A stretch of DNA of 43,650 nt from the NCBI GenBank assembly GCA_043812935.1, contig JBDRLO010000069.1, positions 1 to 43,650 on the forward strand, given 5' to 3'. The notes below the pieces were generated by a model. It made no database searches and was not told where the DNA came from. It saw only the letters and a list, made by a program, of their open reading frames with translations. Source of the DNA: JBDRNE01 sp043812935 (lineage in GTDB: Bacteria; Omnitrophota; Gorgyraeia; Tantalellales; Tantalellaceae). Position 1 is the stretch's first letter. Every line of letters starts with the position of its first letter. Of this stretch, positions 9,101 to 17,677 are shown in pieces. Made by a program: the position numbers and the translations under genes.

Positions 9101-9826
9101 TTATGATAATAACTGAAATATCATCAAAGTAACGAGCACGCCGATAACGCTCCCGACAATAACCTGCCCCAAACTATGTATCCCCATAGCCATACGGCTC
9201 TTTGCAATTAAAACAGCCATAACAAATACTAAAAGAGAAACCATCGTGTTCCCCGTAACTAATGAAACTACAACCCAAACCGCAAACGCGATAGCGGAAT
9301 GCCCGCTCGGCATACCGCCGCGCAAAAGGTCTTTTTCTTTACGAATTATCTTTATCAAAAGAACAAGCCCTACAACTACTAAAAGAACAATAAACGTTAT
9401 ATGCCATGATGACTGTTTTATGATAAAAAAAGATTTTCCAACACATCCCTGCATCCGTTTATAAAGCAATATATATCCGACAACGGCCGCGTTCACGGAA
9501 CTCACAAAAACCGCGCCGGCAGCAATGTCTTTTATTATCTTCGCTACCGGATGATATTTTTCACTGATAAGATCCGTCGAATATTCAATTGCCGTATTAA
9601 ACATTTCACAAACCAAAACAAACGTTACTGCAAAACAAAGCAGCATAAGCTCTATTGCATTCAGACTGAAATAAATTCCCGCGATTATTGCTAAAAACCC
9701 AATCAAAAAATGCAGACGCATGTTGCGTTCCGCCTGCAGCGTATGAACAACTCCTTCTAACGCCGCACTAACGCTTCGCATAAAACTTTTACTATATGAA
9801 TCTTCTGGTTTTTTGCAGGAATTCAT
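9101..9826 (-). CDS. Diacylglycerol/undecaprenol kinase - PAP2 phosphatase fusion
   Basis: Two membrane enzymes are joined in 241 residues. Residues 10-125 match prokaryotic diacylglycerol/undecaprenol kinase, with RNMRLH and the catalytic/metal motif EMFNTAIE (E74, N77). Residues 155-241 match a PAP2 acid-phosphatase domain, with PSGHSA at 173-178 and SRMAMGIH at 210-217. In the last PAP2 motif the usual Asp after the catalytic His is Gln (H217SLGQ221), a change I know from other bacterial PAP2 proteins. Together the two halves could phosphorylate undecaprenol and remove phosphate from the lipid carrier, balancing the pool for wall or LPS synthesis; that is inference. The start at 9826 overlaps ybeY by 35 bp; an internal ATG at 9778 is an alternative. 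Confidence 0.88.
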   Translation of the reverse strand: MNSCKKPEDSYSKSFMRSVSAALEGVVHTLQAERNMRLHFLIGFLAIIAGIYFSLNAIELMLLCFAVTFVLVCEMFNTAIEYSTDLISEKYHPVAKIIKDIAAGAVFVSSVNAAVVGYILLYKRMQGCVGKSFFIIKQSSWHITFIVLLVVVGLVLLIKIIRKEKDLLRGGMPSGHSAIAFAVWVVVSLVTGNTMVSLLVFVMAVLIAKSRMAMGIHSLGQVIVGSVIGVLVTLMIFQLLS

Positions 9827-10271
9827 TTTCTTTTTTTTTCATTACGTTTTTTTTTACGGCCGAAACGTCATCATATCCTAAAAGATGAAGCAACCCGTGA
9901 ATAACATAAAGTGCTGTTTCTTCTTTAAAGCTTGTATTAAAAATTTTCGCGTTATAAAAAGCCTTATCCGATGAAATAATAATATCCCCTAAAAAATTAC
10001 TTTTTCCCGGAAACGCGGATACAAACACCTGTTCGGAACATTTCCTTTTCTTTTTCTCCTGTTCAGCCGGAAACGCCATCACATCCGTTGAAATGTCTTT
10101 GCCAAGATAAGTTCTGTGAATCGCACGTATTTTCTGGTTGCTGACAAAAACAATATTTACCTCAACATTCTTTTTTCCATGAGTTCTTAATACTGCCGCG
10201 GCGACTTTCGTAACCCCGGGAATATTAATCTTTCTTTTTTTGTTTTGGTTTATGCAGTTTATCTGTACCAT
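9792..10271 (-). CDS. ybeY: Endoribonuclease YbeY (16S rRNA maturation)
   Basis: YbeY is a metal-dependent RNase for 16S rRNA 3' maturation and ribosome quality control. The 159-residue protein has STDVMAFP (61-68), GDIIIS and the metal motif IHGLLHLLGYDD (124-135). The first two His ligands (H125, H129) are present. The third, normally His after GYD, is Asp (D135). A Lys-rich insert lies at about residues 71-90. I chose the ATG at 10271; the frame is open to 10337, but that segment copies the end of pgpH in another frame. The gene overlaps pgpH by 47 bp and the downstream fusion gene by 35 bp, which suggests coupled translation. Confidence 0.92.
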   Translation of the reverse strand: MVQINCINQNKKRKINIPGVTKVAAAVLRTHGKKNVEVNIVFVSNQKIRAIHRTYLGKDISTDVMAFPAEQEKKKRKCSEQVFVSAFPGKSNFLGDIIISSDKAFYNAKIFNTSFKEETALYVIHGLLHLLGYDDVSAVKKNVMKKKENEFLQKTRRFI

Positions 10272-12477
10272 TCTTAACTGTCCCGTTCGATGATTTTTTA
10301 ATGTCCTCCGGATAATCCAGACGTGTATGAAACACACCCGTAAGCACTCTTACAAAACTATTCGCTATTTCATGCATATCTTTAAGCGTAAGATCACAAT
10401 TGTCCAACTGTCCGTCAATAAACTTGTTGTTTATAATCTTTTTTACAAGATTCCTGATGCTTGAAGGAGTCGGATCATCCAATGCCCGGCTTGATGCCTC
10501 AACAGAATCCGCCAAAAGCACAATAGCACTTTCTTTAGTTTGAGGTTTTGGACCAGGATACCTGAAATTGTCTTCTTTCAGAGATTCCGGTTCTTTTGCC
10601 TTCTGAATCGCTTTTTGATAAAAATAAAAAATCAAACTGTCACCGTGATGCTGTGTAATGAAATCTATAATCTTGGTATTCAATTTATACTTTTTAGCTA
10701 ATTCTTCGCCTTCTTTTACATGTTTAGCAATTATCAACGCACTCATTGACGGTGCCAGATTGGAATGTTTTGATCCTGAAGTCATTTCATTTTCCGTAAA
10801 ATATTCGGCTTTAGACATTTTACCAATGTCATGATAATATGCCCCTACCCTGGCCAAAAGACTGTTCGCGCTTATCGCATCACACGCAGATTCTGCAAGG
10901 TTTCCAACCATGATGCTGTGATGATACGTTCCGGGCGCCTCCATTGCCAGTTTTTTCAAAAGCGGATGGTTTAAATCCGAAAGTTCCAATAAGCTTATAT
11001 TTGTCGGCACTTTAAACAAATGCTCAAACACCGGCAAAAGTCCCATAACTATAAAACCGGATAAAACACCACTGGCAATTCCCCAAAGCCCGTCATGTAT
11101 AAAAAAATCCAGCTGCATACTATTTATTAAGCCGATACAGGCTATGGCCGCAAATTTTGCCAGTCCGGCCAAAAGACCTGCCCATAATATCTGCGTACGT
11201 CTCCGGGCACCTTTAACCGCAAACATTCCAACAACACTGCCTGTCAACAATACAAGCATTACTTCACTTCCGCCGCCCATTAATAGAGATATAAAAAGAC
11301 TCATGATAACGGCACAAATAAAAGCAGCGTTAAAATTAACTAAAAGCGTAATAATCATGGCCATACCAGCCATTGGAACAAAATACGTCGGCTGGGGCGA
11401 CCTCATAATAAAATCCGCTACAATAATTATAAATAGCAGGTTTAAAAGTATTATGACAATATTTTTTGTATATGTTAAAAAATGTTTTTTCTGAGTGAAT
11501 GACATAAAAATTGAAACTATCATCCATAAAATAAAAAAGAGAACAATTACCCCGATAAAAAAACTCGGAGTAATACCCGGCCGAAAAACCCGCCTTAACT
11601 GCGACACCTGTGTGATGTGACGAGCGTTAACCCACTTTCCTTTTTCAACAATAAGTTCATTCTTTTTAACTTCCCATCTGCGGTATATCGGATCAATACT
11701 TTTTTCGGCTTCAATTCTTTCAGACTCTGTTTTTTTCTCATCTAACCGCAGATTAGGCACAATTAGGACTGATAATACCGAACTTACCGCCTGCCGGATT
11801 TTTCGGTCAGAACCAAATTCAGTTTCCGTGAGAGCTTCAAGCGTTTCCGGAATATTTGCTTGTACCAAGAGATCGTTCAAATTCTGCTCTGAGGGCTCTG
11901 CTGCTTCTTCGCTCAAAATAGAAACCTTCGCAACACCTTTTTCCTTCAAAAATTCATAGTTTTCAGAACTTAAATAACCTCTCTTAAAGGCGGCTTGAAG
12001 AACCAGAATTGTTTTGGTTCTCAATTCCCCGGAATCGTGATACTCCAATAAAACTTTAAGATTTTTATCTAAAATTTTACCTTCCGCGGCATCTTTAAGA
12101 TTGTTAACTTTGTCGTTTATTGGTAATGCTTGTTCTTTTTCCGCGTCAAGCACATCAAAAAACCTACCGGTTTCAGATACAGTATTATCTTCTAAAACCG
12201 TATCGTCCCACAAATAATAAGGCACTCTTTTAGCCGCAACTTCTTTTGCTTTCTGTGTCTTTTCATCGTCTATTTCCCAAAAATAAGTAAAATCATAAGG
12301 CGCGTAAACATCTTTTAACGCGATATCCCCTTCATGAATATTCCACTGATATAATTGCGGGCTGATAAACATACTGAAAAGCGCTGCTGCACAAAATACA
12401 AGTATAAGAGCAATTGATATATTCTGTTTATTTGTAGCAATTTCAGTTATTGCCTTGTACCTAAACACTTTATTCAT
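10225..12477 (-). CDS. pgpH: 7TM-HD family cyclic-di-AMP phosphodiesterase (PgpH-like)
   Basis: The 750-residue protein has one N-terminal membrane helix (about 20-42), an extracellular 7TMR-HDED-type domain to about residue 290, seven membrane helices (about 300-475) and a cytoplasmic HD domain. The HD ligands appear as GTYHHSIM, YYHDIGK and ITQHHGD. Characterised PgpH proteins hydrolyse c-di-AMP; that activity is inferred here. The C-terminus is Lys-rich (KPKQKKKD). It starts 8 bp inside the end of phoH with AGAGG 6 nt before the ATG. The order phoH-pgpH-ybeY is common in bacteria. Confidence 0.93.
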   Translation of the reverse strand: MNKVFRYKAITEIATNKQNISIALILVFCAAALFSMFISPQLYQWNIHEGDIALKDVYAPYDFTYFWEIDDEKTQKAKEVAAKRVPYYLWDDTVLEDNTVSETGRFFDVLDAEKEQALPINDKVNNLKDAAEGKILDKNLKVLLEYHDSGELRTKTILVLQAAFKRGYLSSENYEFLKEKGVAKVSILSEEAAEPSEQNLNDLLVQANIPETLEALTETEFGSDRKIRQAVSSVLSVLIVPNLRLDEKKTESERIEAEKSIDPIYRRWEVKKNELIVEKGKWVNARHITQVSQLRRVFRPGITPSFFIGVIVLFFILWMIVSIFMSFTQKKHFLTYTKNIVIILLNLLFIIIVADFIMRSPQPTYFVPMAGMAMIITLLVNFNAAFICAVIMSLFISLLMGGGSEVMLVLLTGSVVGMFAVKGARRRTQILWAGLLAGLAKFAAIACIGLINSMQLDFFIHDGLWGIASGVLSGFIVMGLLPVFEHLFKVPTNISLLELSDLNHPLLKKLAMEAPGTYHHSIMVGNLAESACDAISANSLLARVGAYYHDIGKMSKAEYFTENEMTSGSKHSNLAPSMSALIIAKHVKEGEELAKKYKLNTKIIDFITQHHGDSLIFYFYQKAIQKAKEPESLKEDNFRYPGPKPQTKESAIVLLADSVEASSRALDDPTPSSIRNLVKKIINNKFIDGQLDNCDLTLKDMHEIANSFVRVLTGVFHTRLDYPEDIKKSSNGTVKNGTDKLHKPKQKKKD

Positions 12478-13429
12478 GTTCAGCCTCTGCTTCCTTATAA
12501 ACCTGTATTATTTTTTGGACAAGTTCGTGACGGACAACGTCTTCTCCCTTTAGAACGACAAACTTTATACCCTCGGTTTTTTCCAAAAGCGATTTAGCGT
12601 GTAAAAGCCCCGATTCTTTGCCTTTTGGAAGGTCGCTCTGAGTCACATCTCCTGTAATAACCGTTTTTGAATCAAACCCCAGCCGAGTCAAAAACATCTT
12701 CATCTGTTCTTTCGTGGAGTTCTGTGCTTCATCCATGATAATGAAAGAATCATTAAGCGTACGTCCCCGCATATAAGCAAGCGGCGCTACTTCAATAATT
12801 CCTCTATCAAGATAATCTTTTATCAAATGCGGTTCAACCATATCATACAGCGCGTCGTACAAAGGACGCAGATAAGGATTAACCTTTTCATACATATCAC
12901 CCGGTAAATACCCTAAACTCTCGCCGGCTTCTATCGCCGGCCTGGTAAGGATAATACGTGAAACCAAATTTTTTCTTAACGCGTTAACTGCCATTGCCAT
13001 TGCTAAATAGGTCTTCCCAGTTCCTGCTGGACCTATCCCAAACGCGATATCATATTTTCGGATAGCATCAATATACCTCTTCTGTCCTTCGCTCCTCGGA
13101 ACGATAAACGCACGTTTTGAGCTCACTTCTATCCGGTCTAAAAAAATATCGTTGAGCGGCATTTTGATATTCACGTTGTTAATCGCGTAATCAATATCCC
13201 GAACCGAAAGATGTCCGCCATTACGGATAACAACCAAAAACTCATTAATAATTTTCCCGGCATGTTCAGCATCCGCATGTTCGGTATTAGCTGTTACCTT
13301 CAATTTGCCAGCGCGAAACACGGTTGTTACGTCAAACACCTTTTCAATCTTTTTAAGGTTTTCGTCGTGTTTACCGAAAAGTAGCCTTGCTTCGGAATCA
13401 TTTTTGAGATTTATAACTGTTTCCCGCAT
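12470..13429 (-). CDS. phoH: PhoH family ATPase
   Basis: The 319-residue protein has an N-terminal KH-like segment (about 20-95), then a P-loop ATPase with Walker A GPAGTGKT at 133-140, Walker B FIIMDEAQN and a sensor motif VITGDVTQSDLP. It is the PhoH/YbeZ type that works next to YbeY in RNA metabolism, and ybeY lies two genes downstream here. No clear ribosome site precedes the ATG at 13429. Confidence 0.94.
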   Translation of the reverse strand: MRETVINLKNDSEARLLFGKHDENLKKIEKVFDVTTVFRAGKLKVTANTEHADAEHAGKIINEFLVVIRNGGHLSVRDIDYAINNVNIKMPLNDIFLDRIEVSSKRAFIVPRSEGQKRYIDAIRKYDIAFGIGPAGTGKTYLAMAMAVNALRKNLVSRIILTRPAIEAGESLGYLPGDMYEKVNPYLRPLYDALYDMVEPHLIKDYLDRGIIEVAPLAYMRGRTLNDSFIIMDEAQNSTKEQMKMFLTRLGFDSKTVITGDVTQSDLPKGKESGLLHAKSLLEKTEGIKFVVLKGEDVVRHELVQKIIQVYKEAEAEHE

Positions 13430-13463
13430 AAGTTTATATTTTTTGGCTGTTATTCAGCAAAAA

Positions 13464-13883
13464 TTATTTTATCCAATCTTCTTCTGTCTCTTCTACGATA
13501 ACGACTTTTTCGACAACAGTAACCGGCTTTTCATTTTTCGGCTGTTTCTTTGAAATTTTCGTCCTATTAACGGAACGTTTTTTCTTTGAAAGTTTTTTTT
13601 GGGGTGAAAGTTGTTTTTTCGGTTCGGTAATTACGTCTTCTGTTTCATCATCTTCATCGGTTACTCCTACCATAATATCAACACCAATGAGTGTCCTTTG
13701 GGTTTCCCTTGGCGCTTCAACTTGTTCAGGCGCTTTACCCATAATGTATCCGCGATTCCCGGAAACTTCCTGATCAACTCGGTCTTTCTTAAAGGTATAC
13801 ACTTCCAAAAACTTTTCTTCCGCTTCGGCGCGTACAGCCAAAAATGCCGCGGCAACAATTAGAAATACACAAATCTTATACAT
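13464..13883 (-). CDS. Secreted hypothetical protein, Lys-rich C-terminal half
   Basis: The ATG at 13883 follows AAAGGAGGACAA, a very strong ribosome site, so this 139-residue frame is a real gene. Residues 1-21 form a signal peptide (ICVFLIVAAAFLAVRAEA). The mature part starts with a compact segment (EVYTFKKDRVDQ, GNRGYIMG, RTLIGVDIMVG) and continues with an acidic stretch, a Lys/Arg-rich stretch (about 85-118) and an acidic hydrophobic end (EKVVIVEETEEDW). I do not recognise a named domain. It sits between aspS and phoH. The charged tail looks disordered and could bind a polyanion or the cell wall, which is a guess. Confidence 0.8.
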   Translation of the reverse strand: MYKICVFLIVAAAFLAVRAEAEEKFLEVYTFKKDRVDQEVSGNRGYIMGKAPEQVEAPRETQRTLIGVDIMVGVTDEDDETEDVITEPKKQLSPQKKLSKKKRSVNRTKISKKQPKNEKPVTVVEKVVIVEETEEDWIK

Positions 13884-13927
13884 TTGTCCTCCTTTGCCTT
13901 AAATAAACTCGCTAAAACTTTTAGATA

Positions 13928-15697
13928 TCAAATTTTCTTCCGGACTTTTATACCTAACTCTTTAAGCTGGTTTTCCGAAACCTGCGACGGCGCGCCCGAA
14001 AGCATACATATACCCTTTTGCGTTTTTGGAAAGGGGATAACTTCCCTTATAGATGTATCTTTTGTAAAAAGTGTAATCAGCCTGTCCAATCCAAACGCGA
14101 CACCGCCATGCGGCGGCGGGCTATAACAAAACGCTTCCAAAAGAAACCCGAACTTTTGTTCACATTCCTCTTTGCTTAGCCCCAATACCTCAAATATTTT
14201 CTGCTGGATATTTTTTTTATGAATTCGTATGCTGCCGGAACCTATTTCACTCCCGTTAAGCACTAAATCGTACGATTTTGATATTACTTTGGACAACTCG
14301 CCGTTTTCCAGAAATTTCATGTCTTCATCACGGAACGATGTAAAGGGGTGGTGTTCTGAAACCCATCTTTTTTCATCTTTATTAAACTTAAACAACGGGA
14401 AATTTACAACCCATAAAAAATCAAAACGGTCTTTGTCTATAAGACCTTTATCTTTCCCGATTTTAAGCCGCAAAGCGCCTAACGCGTCACAGGCAGTTTC
14501 TTTCGAATCAGCAACCATAAATATCATATCACCGGGCTTAGCACCTGTTTTTTTTCTGAAAAGTTCTAACATTTCAGCATCAAAAAACTTTACAATAGGT
14601 GAAACCAGTTCATTTTCTTCGACCTTGAAATAAGCCAGCCCTTTTGCGCCGTACTCCCCGGCAAAAGCCGTAAGATCGTCTATTTCTTTTCTGCTTATTG
14701 AACCATATCCCGGCGCGGCTAACGCCATCACCCTGCCGCCTGCTTCTACAACGCTTTTAAAAACTTTGAAATCGCACTTTTCTTTTATTTCTGGAGTAAA
14801 ATTGTGCAAAAAAACATCAAACCGCGTATCAGGCTTATCACTGCCGTAACGGTTCATAACATCTTCATAATCCATTTTTGGAAATGGAACTGTTATATCT
14901 TTATTTATAACCTCGGAAAAAATCCCCTTAAACAGCCGTTCACAAACTCCGAGAACATCTTCCTGCTCAACAAACGACATTTCCATGTCCAGCTGTGTAA
15001 ACTCCGGCTGACGGTCTGCTCTTAAATCTTCGTCCCTGAAACATTTTACAATCTGAAAATACCGTTCTAATCCGCTTACCATTAATAATTGTTTAAAAAT
15101 CTGCGGTGACTGCGGCAACGCGTAAAACTCACCCTGCTGTATTCTTGACGGTACAAGGTAGTCTCTGGCTCCTTCAGGAGTTGATCTTGTAAGAACAGGC
15201 GTTTCAATAAACAAAAAACCTTCTTTGTCCAAAAAATCCATTATAAACTTATACGTTTTATGTTTCATCCGAAGCTTTTCCTGCATAACAGGACGCCGCA
15301 AATCAAGATACCTGTATTTTAATCGAACTTCTTCTGCCACATTTATATTATCTTTAATCTCAAACGGAGGTGTTTCACATTCAGAAAGTATCTCCACATT
15401 TTGCACTTCCACTTCTATTTCACCGGTAGTGATATTTGGATTTATTGTTCCCTCCGGACGTTCCGTCACTTTTCCGGTAACTTTAATACAATATTCGTTT
15501 CGAAGTTCATGCGCTGTTTTATGTATTTTTTTATTTTTTTCCGGATCAAAAACTATCTGTGTTATCCCAAACTTGTCCCTGATATCCATAAAAATAATTT
15601 CACCGTGATCCCTCCGCGCAGCTACCCATCCGCACAAAGAAACCTCTTTTGAAACATCCTTTGCTGTAAGTTCCCCGCAATTATGAGTCCGTATCAT
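13928..15697 (-). CDS. aspS: Aspartyl-tRNA synthetase
   Basis: This class II synthetase charges tRNA-Asp. The 589 residues have the bacterial layout: an N-terminal OB anticodon-binding domain (VSLCGWVAARRDHGEIIFMD, about 20-40), a catalytic core with QSPQIFKQLLM and RDEDLRADRQPEFTQLD, a GAD insertion (about 290-420) and motif 3 GGVAFGLDRL near residue 540. Length and order match bacterial AspRS. Whether it is discriminating or also charges tRNA-Asn cannot be told by eye. The gene follows hisS after a 231-bp spacer filled with repeats. Confidence 0.96.
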   Translation of the reverse strand: MIRTHNCGELTAKDVSKEVSLCGWVAARRDHGEIIFMDIRDKFGITQIVFDPEKNKKIHKTAHELRNEYCIKVTGKVTERPEGTINPNITTGEIEVEVQNVEILSECETPPFEIKDNINVAEEVRLKYRYLDLRRPVMQEKLRMKHKTYKFIMDFLDKEGFLFIETPVLTRSTPEGARDYLVPSRIQQGEFYALPQSPQIFKQLLMVSGLERYFQIVKCFRDEDLRADRQPEFTQLDMEMSFVEQEDVLGVCERLFKGIFSEVINKDITVPFPKMDYEDVMNRYGSDKPDTRFDVFLHNFTPEIKEKCDFKVFKSVVEAGGRVMALAAPGYGSISRKEIDDLTAFAGEYGAKGLAYFKVEENELVSPIVKFFDAEMLELFRKKTGAKPGDMIFMVADSKETACDALGALRLKIGKDKGLIDKDRFDFLWVVNFPLFKFNKDEKRWVSEHHPFTSFRDEDMKFLENGELSKVISKSYDLVLNGSEIGSGSIRIHKKNIQQKIFEVLGLSKEECEQKFGFLLEAFCYSPPPHGGVAFGLDRLITLFTKDTSIREVIPFPKTQKGICMLSGAPSQVSENQLKELGIKVRKKI

Positions 15698-15743
15698 GTT
15701 CTTCTATATCCTTTCTTATATCTAATCATTCTTATTTGGTGCC

Positions 15744-15796
15744 GGACAGGCACGGGGGCCATGTACCACACAGAGTACATGGCAAGCTCTGTCTAC
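15744..15796. repeat. Dispersed hairpin element, long form (copy 1)
   Basis: It starts GGACAGGCACGGGG, has an inner stem GCCATGTAC / GTACATGGC, and ends in a degenerate closing arm (GCTCTGTC). It is the same element as at 38112 and 38259. It lies between aspS and hisS. Confidence 0.85.
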
Positions 15797-15871
15797 ATAT
15801 TTTTTCCTATTCTACGTTTATATTGCTCTTTTTTTCTGTTATTCTCTTAAACACGAAATCATTTTGCATTG

Positions 15872-15931
15872 CAAATTACACGTTCCACGCATCACGCTGC
15901 ACGTATTTTCCTAAAAACATGCAACGTGCTA
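15872..15931. repeat. CRTGNNN heptamer arrays
   Basis: Read on the minus strand, the left part gives CGTGCAG, CGTGATG, CGTGGAA, CGTGTAA in a row. At 15919 on the + strand CATGCAA and CGTGCTA lead directly into the hairpin that ends hisS. It is one of the heptamer arrays of the composite repeat. Confidence 0.7.
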
Positions 15932-17209
15932 CGGACAGGCACGGGGGCCTGTCCGTACATCAATAAACCGGCTAACCGCCTTTTCAAAAGATATTAATTC
16001 CTGGTCTCCTGTTTCCATATCTTTTAAAAGAAGTTTCCCCTGTTTCAACTCATCTTCACCTATGATAATAACAAATTTTCTTTTTTCTTTATGCGCTTTG
16101 CGCATTTGCCCTTTAAAGGAACGTTTCATATGATCAATATCGCAGGAAATTTTATCCTGCCAAAACCTGGCCGCTAAAAGAAACGCGTCTTTTAAATATT
16201 TTTCATCCGTCGGAATAACTAGAAGCCTCTCATGCAAAGTCTTTATATTTGATTTGGCAACAAGAAGCAATCGTTCCACTCCAACAGCATATCCTGTCGC
16301 GCCGATCTCCGGGCCACCCATTTGTTTAACCAGAGTATCATACCTTCCGCCCGCAGCTATCGCGTCCTGGGCGCCAAGCAAAGGGTGTACAACTTCAAAA
16401 ACAACTCCAGTATAATAATCCAGGCCTCTAACCAAATCCGTCTTTTCTTTAAAAGAAACTTCCATTTTAGACAATATATCTTTTATCTGGACATAATCTG
16501 TTTTACAATCATCACACAAATAATTCAAAATAGCCGGAGCTTTTTTTATCACTTCCTTACATGTACTATTTTTACAGTCAAGCACCCTCAGAACGTTTAT
16601 TTTCGATCGCCTGCGGCAATTATCACATAGTTTCGAATCTTTTTTATTTAAATATTCCTGTAAGGCTGTTTTATAACGCACACGGTCTTTTGCGCATCCC
16701 AGCGAATTGATTAGTATGGTAAACCCATTGACGCCAAACTCATTTAAAAGCATTTTGATATTAATAATGAGTTCAGCATCCACATAAGGATGAGTGCTTC
16801 CTATTATTTCTACTCCGATTTGATGAAACTGCCGTAACCGGCCTTTTTGGGGACGTTCGCCTCGGAACATAGGCCCAATATAAAACAGTTTACAGATATC
16901 TCCGCTATTATGCCAGCCATGTTCAACATACGCTCGAATAATAGATGCTGTACCTTCGGGACGAAGAGAAACCTGCTTGCCTCCTCTGTCAACAAATGAA
17001 TACATTTCTTTTTCAACGATATCGGTATCTTCACCAATACTTCTTGTAAAAACTGCTGTTTCCTCAAGAATCGGTGTACGGATTTCACCATATCCGAATC
17101 TCTGGAAAAGATTCTTGGCTTTTTGTTCTAAACACTGCCTGCGAAATGCTTCTTCGGGCAAAATATCAGGCATTCCCCTGAGTGATTTATAGTTAGCTTT
17201 TGCACTCAC
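15929..17209 (-). CDS. hisS: Histidyl-tRNA synthetase with a repeat-derived C-terminus
   Basis: This class II synthetase charges tRNA-His. The 426-residue protein has RGMPDILPEEAF at the start, motif 2 (FYIGPMFRGERPQKGRLRQFHQ), the His-specific motif LVRGLDYYTGVVFE and GGRYDTL, and a C-terminal anticodon domain with a CxxC...CxxxC Cys cluster near residues 190-215. The last residues (DVRTGPRACP) are encoded by the dispersed hairpin and are not family sequence; the preceding VSRF is read from an ACCGGCTA octamer. The start is GTG at 17209, 2 nt after the hup stop; no good ribosome site is seen apart from GGGTGG in hup. Confidence 0.95.
   Translation of the reverse strand: MSAKANYKSLRGMPDILPEEAFRRQCLEQKAKNLFQRFGYGEIRTPILEETAVFTRSIGEDTDIVEKEMYSFVDRGGKQVSLRPEGTASIIRAYVEHGWHNSGDICKLFYIGPMFRGERPQKGRLRQFHQIGVEIIGSTHPYVDAELIINIKMLLNEFGVNGFTILINSLGCAKDRVRYKTALQEYLNKKDSKLCDNCRRRSKINVLRVLDCKNSTCKEVIKKAPAILNYLCDDCKTDYVQIKDILSKMEVSFKEKTDLVRGLDYYTGVVFEVVHPLLGAQDAIAAGGRYDTLVKQMGGPEIGATGYAVGVERLLLVAKSNIKTLHERLLVIPTDEKYLKDAFLLAARFWQDKISCDIDHMKRSFKGQMRKAHKEKRKFVIIIGEDELKQGKLLLKDMETGDQELISFEKAVSRFIDVRTGPRACP
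15930..15957. repeat. Dispersed hairpin element, short form, inside the hisS 3' end
   Basis: A perfect stem TACGGACAGGC / GCCTGTCCGTA (11 bp) encloses a short G-rich loop. It overlaps the last codons and stop codon of hisS. One octamer ACCGGCTA (15967-15974) follows on the + strand, still inside hisS. Confidence 0.9.
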
Positions 17210-17211
17210 TT

Positions 17212-17502
17212 TTACATACCACCCGTTGCGGCTTCCACATCAAGTTTCATTTTCATTCCTGATTTAAACGAAACGACTTTTTTATCCGGAATAGAAACGC
17301 CTGCGCCTGTCCTGGGGTTTCTGCCTAATCTCCCTTTTCGAATTTTAACTTTGAAAATACCAAAATTTCTAAGTTCTACTTTATCTCCATTACGAAGGCT
17401 GTCAATTATTATATCAAAAGTCCGCTGAACAACCTCTTTAACATCAACTTGCTTAATTCCGGTATCTTCCGAAATTTTCATAATAATGTCTTTCTTTGTC
17501 AT
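17212..17502 (-). CDS. hup: HU/IHF family DNA-binding protein
   Basis: The 96-residue protein is a nucleoid-associated histone-like protein that bends DNA as a dimer. It starts TKKDIIMKISEDTGI, has VELRNFGIFKVK and the beta-arm GRNPRTGAGVSIPDKKVVSFKSG with the conserved arm-tip RNPRTG, and ends in a short Gly/Met tail. A strong AAAAGGGAGG site precedes the ATG. It has its own promoter (17613-17641) and reads straight into hisS. Confidence 0.96.
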   Translation of the reverse strand: MTKKDIIMKISEDTGIKQVDVKEVVQRTFDIIIDSLRNGDKVELRNFGIFKVKIRKGRLGRNPRTGAGVSIPDKKVVSFKSGMKMKLDVEAATGGM

Positions 17503-17612
17503 TGTTTTCCTCCCTTTTACTTAAAACACAAATTGCATATTGTTCACTTCATAAGTAAACAACTTGTTTTTGTATACGCCTTCCTTTTTTTGCGTAAATC
17601 CAATAAGTGCTT

Positions 17613-17641
17613 ATACTATCATGGGTTACACTATGTGTCAA
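17613..17641 (-). promoter_or_regulatory. Promoter of hup (and probably hisS-aspS)
   Basis: TTGACA (17636-17641), 17 bp, TAGTAT (17613-17618) on the minus strand. Transcription would begin near 17606, about 100 nt before hup. Confidence 0.75.
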
Positions 17642-17677
17642 CGATAATTGTATTAAAAAAAGTTTAATTTTTATAAA

